Shown piece after piece: positions 55,816 through 63,718 of a stretch of DNA of 64,000 nt. The DNA lies in NCBI RefSeq assembly GCF_026898135.2, contig NZ_CP114035.2, positions 5,063,501 to 5,127,500 on the forward strand, in the 5' to 3' direction. The notes below the pieces were generated by a model, which was not told the DNA's origin, did no database searches, and worked only from the letters and a program-made list of their open reading frames with translations. Both the position numbers and the translations under genes were made by a program. How positions within the stretch are numbered: the stretch's first letter is position 1; every line of letters begins with the position of its first letter. Source of the DNA: Pseudomonas fortuita (lineage in GTDB: Bacteria; Pseudomonadota; Gammaproteobacteria; Pseudomonadales; Pseudomonadaceae).

Positions 55816-56703
55816 TCATGACAATCCCGCAGCCGCCCAAGCCTTGTTCAGGCGCTGCTCGCGCGCCGCCGCAGCCAACGCCATCACCCCTTGGTCACGC
55901 TGCCAGATTTGCGCCCAATGCACCGGCCCTGCCGCCAATGCTGCGTCGATCGCCCCCCGCAACGCCTGGAACTGCGCAAACAAACCACCCAACAGCAAAT
56001 GGCCATCCGTGCAGTCGGCACACTGCCGGCTACCCTCGGCACACCCGGCCAGCAGCCCAAGCAGTTGCAGGCGTAAAGCCTGCGGCCAGGCGCTTTCCTG
56101 CCCCACGCCATACAACCAGGCCGTCAGTGCCGTGAGCACATACAAGTCCTCCAGCGAGCGAAACGGCTTCACATAAGCATCCCAGCCGTCACCGGCCAGC
56201 AGCTCGCACGCCGCCTGTTCCAGCAGCAAGCGCCCATGGCCCACCTCCGGCATCAACGGCAAGGTCGGCAATGGCTCCAGGGTCACGCCGGGCTCCCCGG
56301 GGTACACCACCGCCAGGTTCAATTGTGGCGCCGCGCCTGCGGTTTCGCTGCGCGCCGCCACCAGCAGCCACTCCGCCTCCAGCCCGGCGGTGACGAAGTC
56401 CTTGCTGCCGGTCAGGCGCAAGCCGTCCAGGCGCGTGTGCATGTCCGCCGGCCGCACGCTGCGCCGCTCGGTCGCGCACAGCGCGCCGAGGCTGGACGGT
56501 GCACTGGGCCACAGCACGCGCAAGGCGGCCTGGTAACCCACCAGAAAAGCCAGGCCCGGCGTGGCCATCGCGCGCCCGCCCAGTGCCGCCAGTTCGAAGG
56601 GGGCAACCGGGCCGAGGCGCTCGAGCAGCGCGGCATAGGTTTCGCCCAGAGTGCCCGCCGGCGCGTGGCGAAGCGGGTCGTTCAATCGTTGCAACCAGGC
56701 CAT
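55816..56703 (-). CDS. Acyl-CoA dehydrogenase-like flavoprotein, short and divergent
   Basis: This is a 295-residue protein, shorter than the usual 380 residues of the family. It retains GARRL-like FAD-family blocks such as [20 protein letters not shown] (about residues 95-114). No clear catalytic Glu segment is seen. The C-terminal helical domain is reduced. The enzyme may be inactive as a dehydrogenase or act on a special acyl substrate. It is divergent from olsB. Confidence 0.7.
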   Translation of the reverse strand: MAWLQRLNDPLRHAPAGTLGETYAALLERLGPVAPFELAALGGRAMATPGLAFLVGYQAALRVLWPSAPSSLGALCATERRSVRPADMHTRLDGLRLTGSKDFVTAGLEAEWLLVAARSETAGAAPQLNLAVVYPGEPGVTLEPLPTLPLMPEVGHGRLLLEQAACELLAGDGWDAYVKPFRSLEDLYVLTALTAWLYGVGQESAWPQALRLQLLGLLAGCAEGSRQCADCTDGHLLLGGLFAQFQALRGAIDAALAAGPVHWAQIWQRDQGVMALAAAAREQRLNKAWAAAGLS

Positions 56704-56862
56704 GGGACGGCTCCTTGCTGGGGCTTTCTGGTCAAGGTTTGGGGGGTGTCACGCAAGCATCACCAAAGATTCACAGGGGTGACACCGCGTCTACCTAGGC
56801 TGACTTTGCACAACAAAGCCGACCGGCCGCAACCCTTCATGGCTGGCTTATGGAGACTCGTA

Positions 56863-57618
56863 ATGACTCGGATCGCTCATTCTGGCGACAACAGCACTGA
56901 ACGCCGTCTGCAAGCCGAACGCCTGGTTGGCGCCGCGGCGCTGCAAGAGGCCCAGGCCCTGCGCTTCAAAGTGTTCAGCGCAGAATTCAAGGCCAAGCTC
57001 AAGGGTGCCGAGCACGGCCTGGACATGGACGACTACGACGTGCACTGCCGCCACATTGGTGTACGCGACCTGAGCACAGGCGAGCTGGTGGCCACCACCC
57101 GCCTGCTCGACCACCAGGCCGCCAGCAGCCTGGGCCGCTTCTACAGTGAAGAAGAATTCCGCCTGCACGGCCTGTTGCAGCTGCAGGGCCCGATCCTCGA
57201 ACTGGGCCGCACCTGCGTAGCCCCCGACTACCGCAACGGCGGCACCATCGCCGTGCTGTGGGGTGAACTGGCCGAGGTGCTCAACGAGGGCCGCTACAGC
57301 TACCTGATGGGCTGTGCCAGCATCCCGATGCAGGACGGCGGCGTGCAGGCCCATGCCGTGATGCAGCGCCTGCGTGATCGCTACCTGTGCAACGAGCACC
57401 TGCGGGCCGAGCCAAAGAACCCGCTGCCAAGCCTGGCGTTGCCGGGCAACGTCATCGCCGAAATGCCACCGCTGCTCAAGGCCTACATGCGCCTGGGCGC
57501 AAAGATTTGCGGCGAGCCTTGTTGGGACGAGGACTTCCAGGTGGCCGACGTATTCATCCTGCTCAAGCGCGATAATCTCTGCCCGCGCTACGCCCGGCAC
57601 TTCAAGGCGGCGGTCTGA
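56863..57618 (+). CDS. olsB: L-ornithine N-alpha-acyltransferase OlsB
   Basis: This is a 251-residue GNAT-related enzyme: [20 protein letters not shown] near the N-terminus, then [20 protein letters not shown] (acyl-donor region, about residues 114-133). It transfers a 3-hydroxyacyl group from ACP to ornithine, giving lyso-ornithine lipid. The ATG at 56863 has GGAG seven bases upstream. Its TGA overlaps the olsA start by one base, so the two-step pathway is encoded as a coupled pair. Confidence 0.92.
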   Translation: MTRIAHSGDNSTERRLQAERLVGAAALQEAQALRFKVFSAEFKAKLKGAEHGLDMDDYDVHCRHIGVRDLSTGELVATTRLLDHQAASSLGRFYSEEEFRLHGLLQLQGPILELGRTCVAPDYRNGGTIAVLWGELAEVLNEGRYSYLMGCASIPMQDGGVQAHAVMQRLRDRYLCNEHLRAEPKNPLPSLALPGNVIAEMPPLLKAYMRLGAKICGEPCWDEDFQVADVFILLKRDNLCPRYARHFKAAV

Positions 57619-58406
57619 TGCAGAAGCTGCGGGTAGTAGCCCGCCTGACCCGACTGCTGCTCGTGCTGTTGCTGGGTATGTTCATGGCCAGTCTTATTGC
57701 CCTCGGCGAACGCCTCGGTTTCAAGGCTCCCCTTGAGCGCCGCCAGCGCTGGACCTGCCTGTTCATGAAACGCCTGGTCGCCGCCCTGCCCTTCAACGTG
57801 CGTGTAGTCGGCGAACTGCCGCAGCGGCCGATGCTGTGGGTCAGCAACCACGTTTCGTGGACCGACATCCCCCTGCTCGGCATGCTGCTGCCCCTGTCGT
57901 TCCTGTCCAAGGCTGAAGTGCGTCATTGGCCGGTGGCGGGTTGGCTGGCGGAAAAAGCCGGCACACTGTTCATTCGCCGTGGTGGTGGCGACAGCCAGCG
58001 CCTGCACGAACAGATCGCCGGGCAACTGGGGCTGGCGCGCCCCCTGCTGATCTTCCCCGAAGGCACCACTACCTGCGGTCGCAACTTGCGCACCTTCCAT
58101 GGCCGCCTGTTGGCAGGTGCCATCGACCGGGGCGCGGCGGTGCAGCCGGTGGCTATCCAGTATCTGCGTGATGGCCAGATCGATCCGATTGCGCCGTTCA
58201 TTGGCGACGATGATCTGGTGTCGCACCTGATGCGCCTGTTTGCCCAGCCGCGAGGCGAGGTGTGCATTCACTTGCTGCCACCTATCGGCAGCGTGGGCAA
58301 GGAGCGTGCGGTGCTGGCGCTGCAAGCACAGCAGGCGATTCACTTGGCGTTGTTCGGGGTTGAAGAAGTTGAAGCAGTGCCAAGGCGGCCGGCGCGGGCT
58401 GCCTGA
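57618..58406 (+). CDS. olsA: Lyso-ornithine lipid acyltransferase OlsA
   Basis: This is a 262-residue PlsC-type acyltransferase. The catalytic H-x4-D is in WVSNHVSWTDIPLLG (about residues 74-88), and the donor/acceptor motif is LLIFPEGTTTCGRNL. An N-terminal hydrophobic helix spans about residues 12-30. It adds the second acyl chain to lyso-ornithine lipid and may also make phosphatidic acid. It overlaps olsB by one base. A large palindrome follows its stop. Confidence 0.92.
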   Translation: MQKLRVVARLTRLLLVLLLGMFMASLIALGERLGFKAPLERRQRWTCLFMKRLVAALPFNVRVVGELPQRPMLWVSNHVSWTDIPLLGMLLPLSFLSKAEVRHWPVAGWLAEKAGTLFIRRGGGDSQRLHEQIAGQLGLARPLLIFPEGTTTCGRNLRTFHGRLLAGAIDRGAAVQPVAIQYLRDGQIDPIAPFIGDDDLVSHLMRLFAQPRGEVCIHLLPPIGSVGKERAVLALQAQQAIHLALFGVEEVEAVPRRPARAA

Positions 58407-58425
58407 GCCTGGCGTGGGCAAGCTG

Positions 58426-58475
58426 GCGCCTGTGAGATCGAGCGCCGCGCGGGCGGCGCTCGATCTCACAGGCGC
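58426..58475. repeat. Perfect 23-bp-arm palindrome between olsA and acpH
   Basis: Arms 58426-58448 and 58453-58475 are perfectly complementary around GCGG. The core is TGTGAGATCGAGCGCCGC. The last base touches the acpH stop codon. It has no T run and differs from the GCGGG-type REP pairs. It may act as a shared end for the converging olsA and acpH transcripts. Confidence 0.8.
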
Positions 58476-59062
58476 TACAAGTCCTCAGCCCTACGCTGCG
58501 CCGCCGCAAAAGCCTGTAACTGGGGATAGAACTCGCGAAAATCCGCCAGCAGCGGCTCATACAGCCGCTCCAGTTCCACCATTACCCCGGCCATCCCCTC
58601 AGGCCGCGACAAGCGTCGGGCAATGCCGTTGAACACCTGTTCCAGCGTGGGAAAATCGCCATACGCCCCTAGCCAGTCATCCGCTGCCATGAACGGCGCA
58701 ATCCGCGCCAATCGCCCCGGCAGTTCGGGCTCCGCCAGCAGCACCCTGTAAAACGCGCCAGTAAACTGCGCCAGTGGCTGCTCGGCGTAGTGGCCCCAAT
58801 GCCGCGCCAGGCAATGGTCGAAGAAGACATCCAGCACGATGCCGGCAAAGCGCCGCCGCTCGCGCGGAAAGCGCGTCAGTGCCGCCAGCACCAGCGGATG
58901 CTGATCAGTGTAGCTGTCGATATGCCGGTGCAGCCGGATAGCCGCCTCCAGCGCAGGAGGGAAGCGCCCTTCCAGCGAGCCTTTGACAAAATCGCCATAC
59001 AGGCTGCCAAGCAGTTGTTGCGGCGCCGGGCCGCCCAGGTGCAGGTGTGCGAGGTAGTTCAT
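58475..59062 (-). CDS. acpH: Acyl carrier protein phosphodiesterase AcpH
   Basis: This is a 195-residue protein with the family marks MNYLAHLHLGG, LLGSLYGDFVKG and LHRHIDSYTD. BamH-like metal residues (His and Asp) lie in VLDVFFDHCLARHW. It removes the phosphopantetheine arm from holo-ACP. The length matches E. coli AcpH (193). It is divergent from the ArsR-xenB pair, sharing a region with repeated ArsR-type sites. Confidence 0.9.
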   Translation of the reverse strand: MNYLAHLHLGGPAPQQLLGSLYGDFVKGSLEGRFPPALEAAIRLHRHIDSYTDQHPLVLAALTRFPRERRRFAGIVLDVFFDHCLARHWGHYAEQPLAQFTGAFYRVLLAEPELPGRLARIAPFMAADDWLGAYGDFPTLEQVFNGIARRLSRPEGMAGVMVELERLYEPLLADFREFYPQLQAFAAAQRRAEDL

Positions 59063-59089
59063 GGGCGCAGTCTACCACCGCTCCGCCTT

Positions 59090-59193
59090 ATATCGTTATA
59101 ACGCGATATACCGATTCGCGCTCAGCTCAGAACCTCTTGGTATTTGGATATCGGGAACAGCCGATTTACATTTCGCTCTATCGCGATATACCG
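59090..59193. promoter_or_regulatory. Probable ArsR operator pair
   Basis: The 12-mer CGCGATATACCG occurs at 59102-59113 and again at 59182-59193, 80 bp apart. Each is joined to an upstream TATCG half, giving imperfect palindromes such as TATCGCGATA at 59180-59189. A+T-rich palindromes are typical ArsR sites. They lie between acpH and the ArsR gene. Confidence 0.6.
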
Positions 59194-59212
59194 CTACAAC
59201 GAGCCTCCACCC

Positions 59213-59515
59213 ATGCCTCTTGATCTCGACGAAATCATAAAAGCGCTGGCCCATCCGGTCAGGCGAGAAATCCTCAGCTGGCTGAAAGACCCGGCAACGC
59301 AATTCCCCGACCAGTACCACAGCACCGAAAACGGTGTGTGTGCCGGGCAGATCGACCAACGCTGCGGCCTGTCGCAGTCGACCGTCTCCGCCCACCTGGC
59401 CACCTTGCAGCGCGCCGGGCTCATCAGCAGCCAGAAGATTGGCCAATGGCACTTCTTCAAACGCAACGAAGCCACCATTGAGGCATTCCTCGAACAACTG
59501 CGCCAAACACTTTGA
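59213..59515 (+). CDS. ArsR-family transcriptional repressor, likely redox/electrophile sensor
   Basis: This is a 100-residue winged-helix protein starting MPLDLDEIIKALAHPVRREI. The recognition helix is CGLSQSTVSAHLATLQRAGL (about residues 51-70). It lacks the CxC metal motif of classical ArsR but has two cysteines (Cys43, Cys51) next to the DNA-binding part. The ATG at 59213 was preferred over an upstream start that would include operator sequence. It lies 17 bp before xenB, so it probably represses itself and xenB. Confidence 0.87.
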   Translation: MPLDLDEIIKALAHPVRREILSWLKDPATQFPDQYHSTENGVCAGQIDQRCGLSQSTVSAHLATLQRAGLISSQKIGQWHFFKRNEATIEAFLEQLRQTL

Positions 59516-59532
59516 CAAGGCAGGTAACCGCT

Positions 59533-60582
59533 ATGACCACGCTTTTCGATCCGATCACCCTGGGCGACCTGCAACTGCCCAACCGCATCATCATGGCCCC
59601 GCTCACCCGCTGCCGTGCCGACGAAGGCCGCGTGCCCAATGCGCTGATGGCCGAATACTATGTACAGCGCGCCAGCGCCGGGCTGATCCTCAGCGAAGCG
59701 ACTTCGGTCACTGCCATGGGCGTCGGCTACCCGGATACCCCCGGTATCTGGAACGATGAGCAGGTGCGTGGCTGGAACAACGTCACCAAGGCCGTGCACG
59801 CCGCCGGCGGGCGCATCTTCCTGCAGCTGTGGCACGTTGGCCGTATTTCCCACCCCAGCTACCTGAACGGCGAGCTGCCGGTGGCCCCCAGCGCAATCCA
59901 GCCCAAGGGCCATGTAAGCCTGGTGCGCCCGCTAAGTGACTACCCCACCCCGCGCGCGCTGGAAACCGAGGAAATCAACGACATCGTCGAGGCCTACCGC
60001 AGCGGTGCCGAAAACGCCAAGGCTGCCGGTTTCGATGGTGTAGAGATTCACGGCGCCAACGGTTACCTGCTTGACCAGTTCCTGCAAAGCAGCACCAACC
60101 AGCGCACTGACCTCTACGGAGGGTCGCTGGAAAACCGTGCACGCCTGCTGCTGGAGGTGACCGATGCGGCCATCGAAGTGTGGGGCGCAAACCGCGTAGG
60201 CGTGCACCTGGCGCCGCGTGCCGATGCTCACGACATGGGTGATGCCGACCGCGCCGAAACCTTCACCTACGTGGCTCGCGAGCTGGGCAAGCGAGGCATT
60301 GCCTTTATCTGCTCGCGGGAGCGGGAAGCCGATGACAGCATCGGCCCATTGATCAAAGAGGCATTCGGCGGCCCGTACATCGTCAACGAGCGGTTTGACA
60401 AGGCCAGCGCCAATGCGGCCCTGGCCAGTGGCAAAGCCGATGCAGTGGCGTTTGGCGTGCCGTTCATCGCCAACCCCGACCTGCCGGCGCGGCTGGCGGC
60501 GGATGCGCCATTGAACGAGGCGCGGCCAGAGACTTTCTATGGCAAGGGGCCGGTGGGGTACATCGATTATCCGCGGTTGTAA
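59533..60582 (+). CDS. xenB: Old Yellow Enzyme family ene-reductase XenB
   Basis: This is a 349-residue FMN enzyme. It starts MTTLFDPITLGDLQLPNRII with the substrate/FMN motif MAPLTRCRADEG. The catalytic-site pair His and Asn is in GVEIHGANGYLLDQFLQSST, and LWHVGRISHP is the FMN segment. It resembles P. putida xenobiotic reductase B, which reduces nitroesters, nitroaromatics and activated alkenes with NADPH. It is cotranscribed with the ArsR gene. The nearby GGGCCGC-TTT-GCGGCCC hairpin (60595-60611) may end it. Confidence 0.92.
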   Translation: MTTLFDPITLGDLQLPNRIIMAPLTRCRADEGRVPNALMAEYYVQRASAGLILSEATSVTAMGVGYPDTPGIWNDEQVRGWNNVTKAVHAAGGRIFLQLWHVGRISHPSYLNGELPVAPSAIQPKGHVSLVRPLSDYPTPRALETEEINDIVEAYRSGAENAKAAGFDGVEIHGANGYLLDQFLQSSTNQRTDLYGGSLENRARLLLEVTDAAIEVWGANRVGVHLAPRADAHDMGDADRAETFTYVARELGKRGIAFICSREREADDSIGPLIKEAFGGPYIVNERFDKASANAALASGKADAVAFGVPFIANPDLPARLAADAPLNEARPETFYGKGPVGYIDYPRL

Positions 60583-60594
60583 TCACGATTGCCG

Positions 60595-60611
60595 GGGCCG
60601 CTTTGCGGCCC
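60595..60611 (+). terminator. Hairpin after xenB
   Basis: GGGCCGC-TTT-GCGGCCC is a perfect 7-bp stem 12 bp past the xenB stop. It has no T run, so it is a weak call. Confidence 0.45.
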
Positions 60612-60612
60612 A

Positions 60613-60694
60613 TCGCGACACAAGGCCGCTCCCACAGGGATAAGCACAGCCCTCAAGGTAGCGCCGAACTTGTGGGAGCGGCCTTGTGTCGCGA
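60613..60694. repeat. Paired palindrome of a second REP-like subtype
   Basis: Perfectly complementary 24-bp arms (60613-60636 and 60671-60694) share the GCTCCCACA end of other REP pairs but carry TCGCGACACAAGGCC in place of the GCGGGC core. Confidence 0.8.
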
Positions 60695-60696
60695 AA

Positions 60697-60713
60697 GGAG
60701 GGCAAAGCCCTCC
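60697..60713 (-). terminator. Terminator-like hairpin after the coiled-coil gene
   Basis: GGAGGGC-AAA-GCCCTCC is followed on the minus strand by TTTCGCG. It lies 10 bp past the stop of the gene at 60723. Confidence 0.55.
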
Positions 60714-60722
60714 CGCGCTCTG

Positions 60723-61592
60723 TTACGGCCGGGCGTTGATCTGCTGCTGCAGGTTCTGAATCTGGCTCTGCAGCGTATTCAGGTTGCGCGTCGTCTGCGC
60801 ACGGAAGGCATCGAATTCCTGCACCGACGCACCACCGGACGCTGCCGCAGCCGGGCGGTTGTCGATCTGGCTCTTCAACACCAAAATATCCTGTTCCAGG
60901 CCCTGGATTGCCGCGCTCGGGTTGCCCTGCTTCTTCAGCGCCGCCACATCGCTGCCCAGGCTCTTGAGCTGCCCGTCCAGCGTGCCGCCATCCACCTGCG
61001 CGGCCTTCAGCGCGGCAACCTGCTCGTTCAGGCCCTTCAACTGGGCATCCAGCTTGCCGCCATCAACTTGCCCTGAACGCAACGCGGCCAGCTCGCCATT
61101 CACCAGCTTCAACTGCGCCTGCAGCTGGCTTTGCAGCTCGGTCACAGCCTTCTGCTGTTCACGGGTATCGGCCAGCACCTGCTCCAGGCGCTTACCCAGG
61201 TCGCCGGTCTGCCCGGCTACGCCTTGCTGCAACTGGCGCAACTGCAGCTTCAGCGCCTCGCTGCTGGTATTAACACCGGACTCGCTGGCCTCAACCTTGC
61301 CACTGATCGCCTGCAAGCGCCCGGCTGCTTCTTCACTGATGCGGGCAAAGCTCTCCTGGGTCGCCACCAGTTGCTGCTCCATCAGCGAGATCTGCTGGAA
61401 GCTCCACCAGCCCAGGCCCGCCAACGCGATGAACGAAGCGCACAGCAGCGCCCACAACGGCCCCGTGCTGGCACCACGGGCGGCTTTCTGCCGGCTGCGC
61501 ACCACGTGCGCCGGTATCAGTTCGTCATCATCAACGGTGCCCGCCCGTAAGGTAGGCACATCATCGTAGTCATCGTGAGCATGGTTACGCAT
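60723..61592 (-). CDS. Coiled-coil inner membrane protein (289 aa), unknown
   Basis: This is a 289-residue protein. It has a charged cytoplasmic N-terminus (MRNHAHDDYDDVPTLRAGTV), one membrane helix (PLWALLCASFIALAGLGWWS, about residues 44-63), then a long periplasmic coiled coil to the end. The coil contains near-repeats of about 27 residues (AALRSGQVDGGKLDAQLKGL, AALKAAQVDGGTLDGQLKSL). Similar Pseudomonas proteins are annotated only as hypothetical or ATPase-like. Topology and coil suggest a scaffold. Confidence 0.78.
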   Translation of the reverse strand: MRNHAHDDYDDVPTLRAGTVDDDELIPAHVVRSRQKAARGASTGPLWALLCASFIALAGLGWWSFQQISLMEQQLVATQESFARISEEAAGRLQAISGKVEASESGVNTSSEALKLQLRQLQQGVAGQTGDLGKRLEQVLADTREQQKAVTELQSQLQAQLKLVNGELAALRSGQVDGGKLDAQLKGLNEQVAALKAAQVDGGTLDGQLKSLGSDVAALKKQGNPSAAIQGLEQDILVLKSQIDNRPAAAASGGASVQEFDAFRAQTTRNLNTLQSQIQNLQQQINARP

Positions 61593-61679
61593 GGATACAT
61601 TCAACCGCGGTAGTCGCACAGAGGCACGAGTATAAACCGCAAGCGCGGCGCATTGATGACCATTGTCAGCCAGACGGCC

Positions 61680-62675
61680 TCACTGCCCAGGCGGCAAATG
61701 CTTCCACCAGCCGCAGAATTCATCCAGTGCCGTCCACAGGCTGACCTTGGGCTGGTAGTCCAGGTACTGCCGGGCGCGGCTGATATCCAGGGTGAAGTCA
61801 CGGCTCATCACCTGCATCCCCAGGCGCGACAAGGTCGGTTGCGGGCGCCCCGGCCACAACATGCAAGCGGCCTCATTCAGCGCGGCCAGGCTATAGGCCA
61901 GGCCGTAGGAGCGGTAGCGGGTCACCTGTGGCAGTTGCATCTGGCGCATCACGTAGTTGACCACGTCCCACAGCGGCAGCGGCTGGCCGTTGCTGATGTT
62001 GTAGGCCTGGCCCAGCGCACGCTCGTCGGCGAACAACGCGCTGAGCAGTGCTTCGTTGAGGTTGTGCACGCTGGTGAAATCGACTTTGTTCAAACCGTTG
62101 CCGATGATCGCCATGCGGCCTTTGCGCTGCATCTGCATCAGCCGCGGAAAAATGCTGGCATCGCCGGCACCGGTGACAAAGCGCGGGCGCAGCGCCAGTA
62201 CTTCGAGGCCGAACTCCTGGGCCCCGAACACTTTTTGCTCGGCCAGGTGCTTGGTTTGCCCATAATGGTCGTGAAAACGGCGCGGCACTTGCTCTTCACG
62301 GATGTCCAGGCGCGAACGGCCATTGAAATAGATCGAAGGCGACGACAGGTGCACCAGGCGCCGCACATGTTCCTTCAGGCAGCCCTCGACCACGTTTTCG
62401 GTGACGACCACATTGCCTTGGTAGAAGTCCTGGTAGCGCCCCCAGTTGCCCACTGCGCCGGCGCAGTGCACCACCGCCTCAATGCCTTGGCACAGGCGGC
62501 GGGCCAACTCGGGGTCGCCCAGGTCGCCAGGGATGAACTGGGCGCCGCGCTTGACCAGGTGCTCGACCCCTTCGGCGCGGCGGCCGCTGACCCGCACGTC
62601 CAGGCCCTGCTCCAGGGCGTAGCGCGCAAAGCGCCCGCCAATGAAGCCACTCGCGCCGGTGACCAGAATTCGCAT
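61680..62675 (-). CDS. NAD-dependent epimerase/dehydratase (3-beta-HSD-like SDR)
   Basis: This is a 331-residue extended SDR. The nucleotide motif is MRILVTGASGFIGGRFARYA. The catalytic pair is HYGQTKHLAEQKV (Tyr and Lys, about residues 143-152) with the Ser in VHLSSPSIYF. A conserved C-terminal end is found in 3-beta-hydroxysteroid dehydrogenase/isomerase-like proteins. Substrate unknown. The ATG at 62675 starts the Rossmann motif directly. Confidence 0.85.
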   Translation of the reverse strand: MRILVTGASGFIGGRFARYALEQGLDVRVSGRRAEGVEHLVKRGAQFIPGDLGDPELARRLCQGIEAVVHCAGAVGNWGRYQDFYQGNVVVTENVVEGCLKEHVRRLVHLSSPSIYFNGRSRLDIREEQVPRRFHDHYGQTKHLAEQKVFGAQEFGLEVLALRPRFVTGAGDASIFPRLMQMQRKGRMAIIGNGLNKVDFTSVHNLNEALLSALFADERALGQAYNISNGQPLPLWDVVNYVMRQMQLPQVTRYRSYGLAYSLAALNEAACMLWPGRPQPTLSRLGMQVMSRDFTLDISRARQYLDYQPKVSLWTALDEFCGWWKHLPPGQ

Positions 62676-62724
62676 GTAAGACTCCGTCTTGCCAGATTTC
62701 AGATGCAACTGACGCCAGCCGTGG

Positions 62725-63615
62725 CTACAAGGGCACCAGCCATTGCCGTGCGGTGTGCCGCAGGTGGTCGGTCAGTTGCGCGAGCAATTGCCCGCCATTG
62801 CGCCAATGATGCCAGTACAGCGGCACGTCGATGGGGGTATCGCTGCAGATTTCCACCAACTGCCCGTTGGCCAGTTGCTCACGGGCCTGCAATTCGGGCA
62901 CCAGCCCCCAGCCCAGCCCGGCCTCAGTCATGCGCAGGAAGCCTTCGGATGACGGGCACAGGTGGTGCAGGAAACCATCCTCGATGCCCAGTGAGGCCAG
63001 ATAGCGATGCTGCAGGAAATCATCCGGGCCGTACACGATCGCCGGGGTGCGGGCCAGGCGGCTGGCGACAAAGCCTTGGGGGAAATGCCGCGCCATGAAC
63101 CCGGGGCTGGCCAATGCCCGGTAGCGCATGGCCCCCAGCAGCAGGCTTCGCGCCCCGGCTACCGGGCGTTCACTGCCACACAGGCAGGCCGCCACTTCGC
63201 CAGCACGCATGCGTTTCAGGCCCACTTCCTGGTCTTCTACGACCAGGTCGGTCAATACGTTCTGCTGCGCACAGAAGTTGCCCACCGCACCGGCCCACCA
63301 GGTGGCCAGGCTATCGGCGTTGAGCGCAATGCGCAGGCGTTCCGGCATGCCCTCCTCGTCCAGCGCCGGCACCTGGCGCTGCAAGTCACGTTCCAGCAGG
63401 CGCACCTGCTGCACATGGTTGAGCAACTGACGGCCGACTTCGGTTGGGCTGGGCGGCGCGGCACGCACCAGCACGGGCTGCCCGACCCGCGCTTCGAGCA
63501 GCTTGATGCGCTGGGAGATGGCCGACTGCGACAAGCCCAGCACTTGCGCGGCACGCTCGAAACCACCCTGTTCGATCACCGCCGCCAGGGCGGCCAGCAA
63601 CTTGTAGTCGAACAT
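62725..63615 (-). CDS. argP: LysR-family regulator ArgP (IciA-like)
   Basis: This is a 296-residue LysR protein. It begins MFDYKLLAALAAVIEQGGFE, the ArgP/LysG subfamily start, with the helix-turn-helix GLSQSAISQRIKLLEARVGQ. It is divergent from a LysE/ArgO-type exporter across about 100 bp, the standard ArgP-argO layout. ArgP activates the exporter with Arg and blocks with Lys in E. coli. The ATG at 63615 was chosen over a longer upstream frame for this reason. Confidence 0.9.
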   Translation of the reverse strand: MFDYKLLAALAAVIEQGGFERAAQVLGLSQSAISQRIKLLEARVGQPVLVRAAPPSPTEVGRQLLNHVQQVRLLERDLQRQVPALDEEGMPERLRIALNADSLATWWAGAVGNFCAQQNVLTDLVVEDQEVGLKRMRAGEVAACLCGSERPVAGARSLLLGAMRYRALASPGFMARHFPQGFVASRLARTPAIVYGPDDFLQHRYLASLGIEDGFLHHLCPSSEGFLRMTEAGLGWGLVPELQAREQLANGQLVEICSDTPIDVPLYWHHWRNGGQLLAQLTDHLRHTARQWLVPL

Positions 63616-63718
63616 CGATTTTCCTAATGCCGGATCAGCTTTATTTGTTTTTCTTATACAGCGCAACCCACCACAATGGCCAGCATCTTTAAGGTTCCTT
63701 CTATATGGAGAGCACGCC

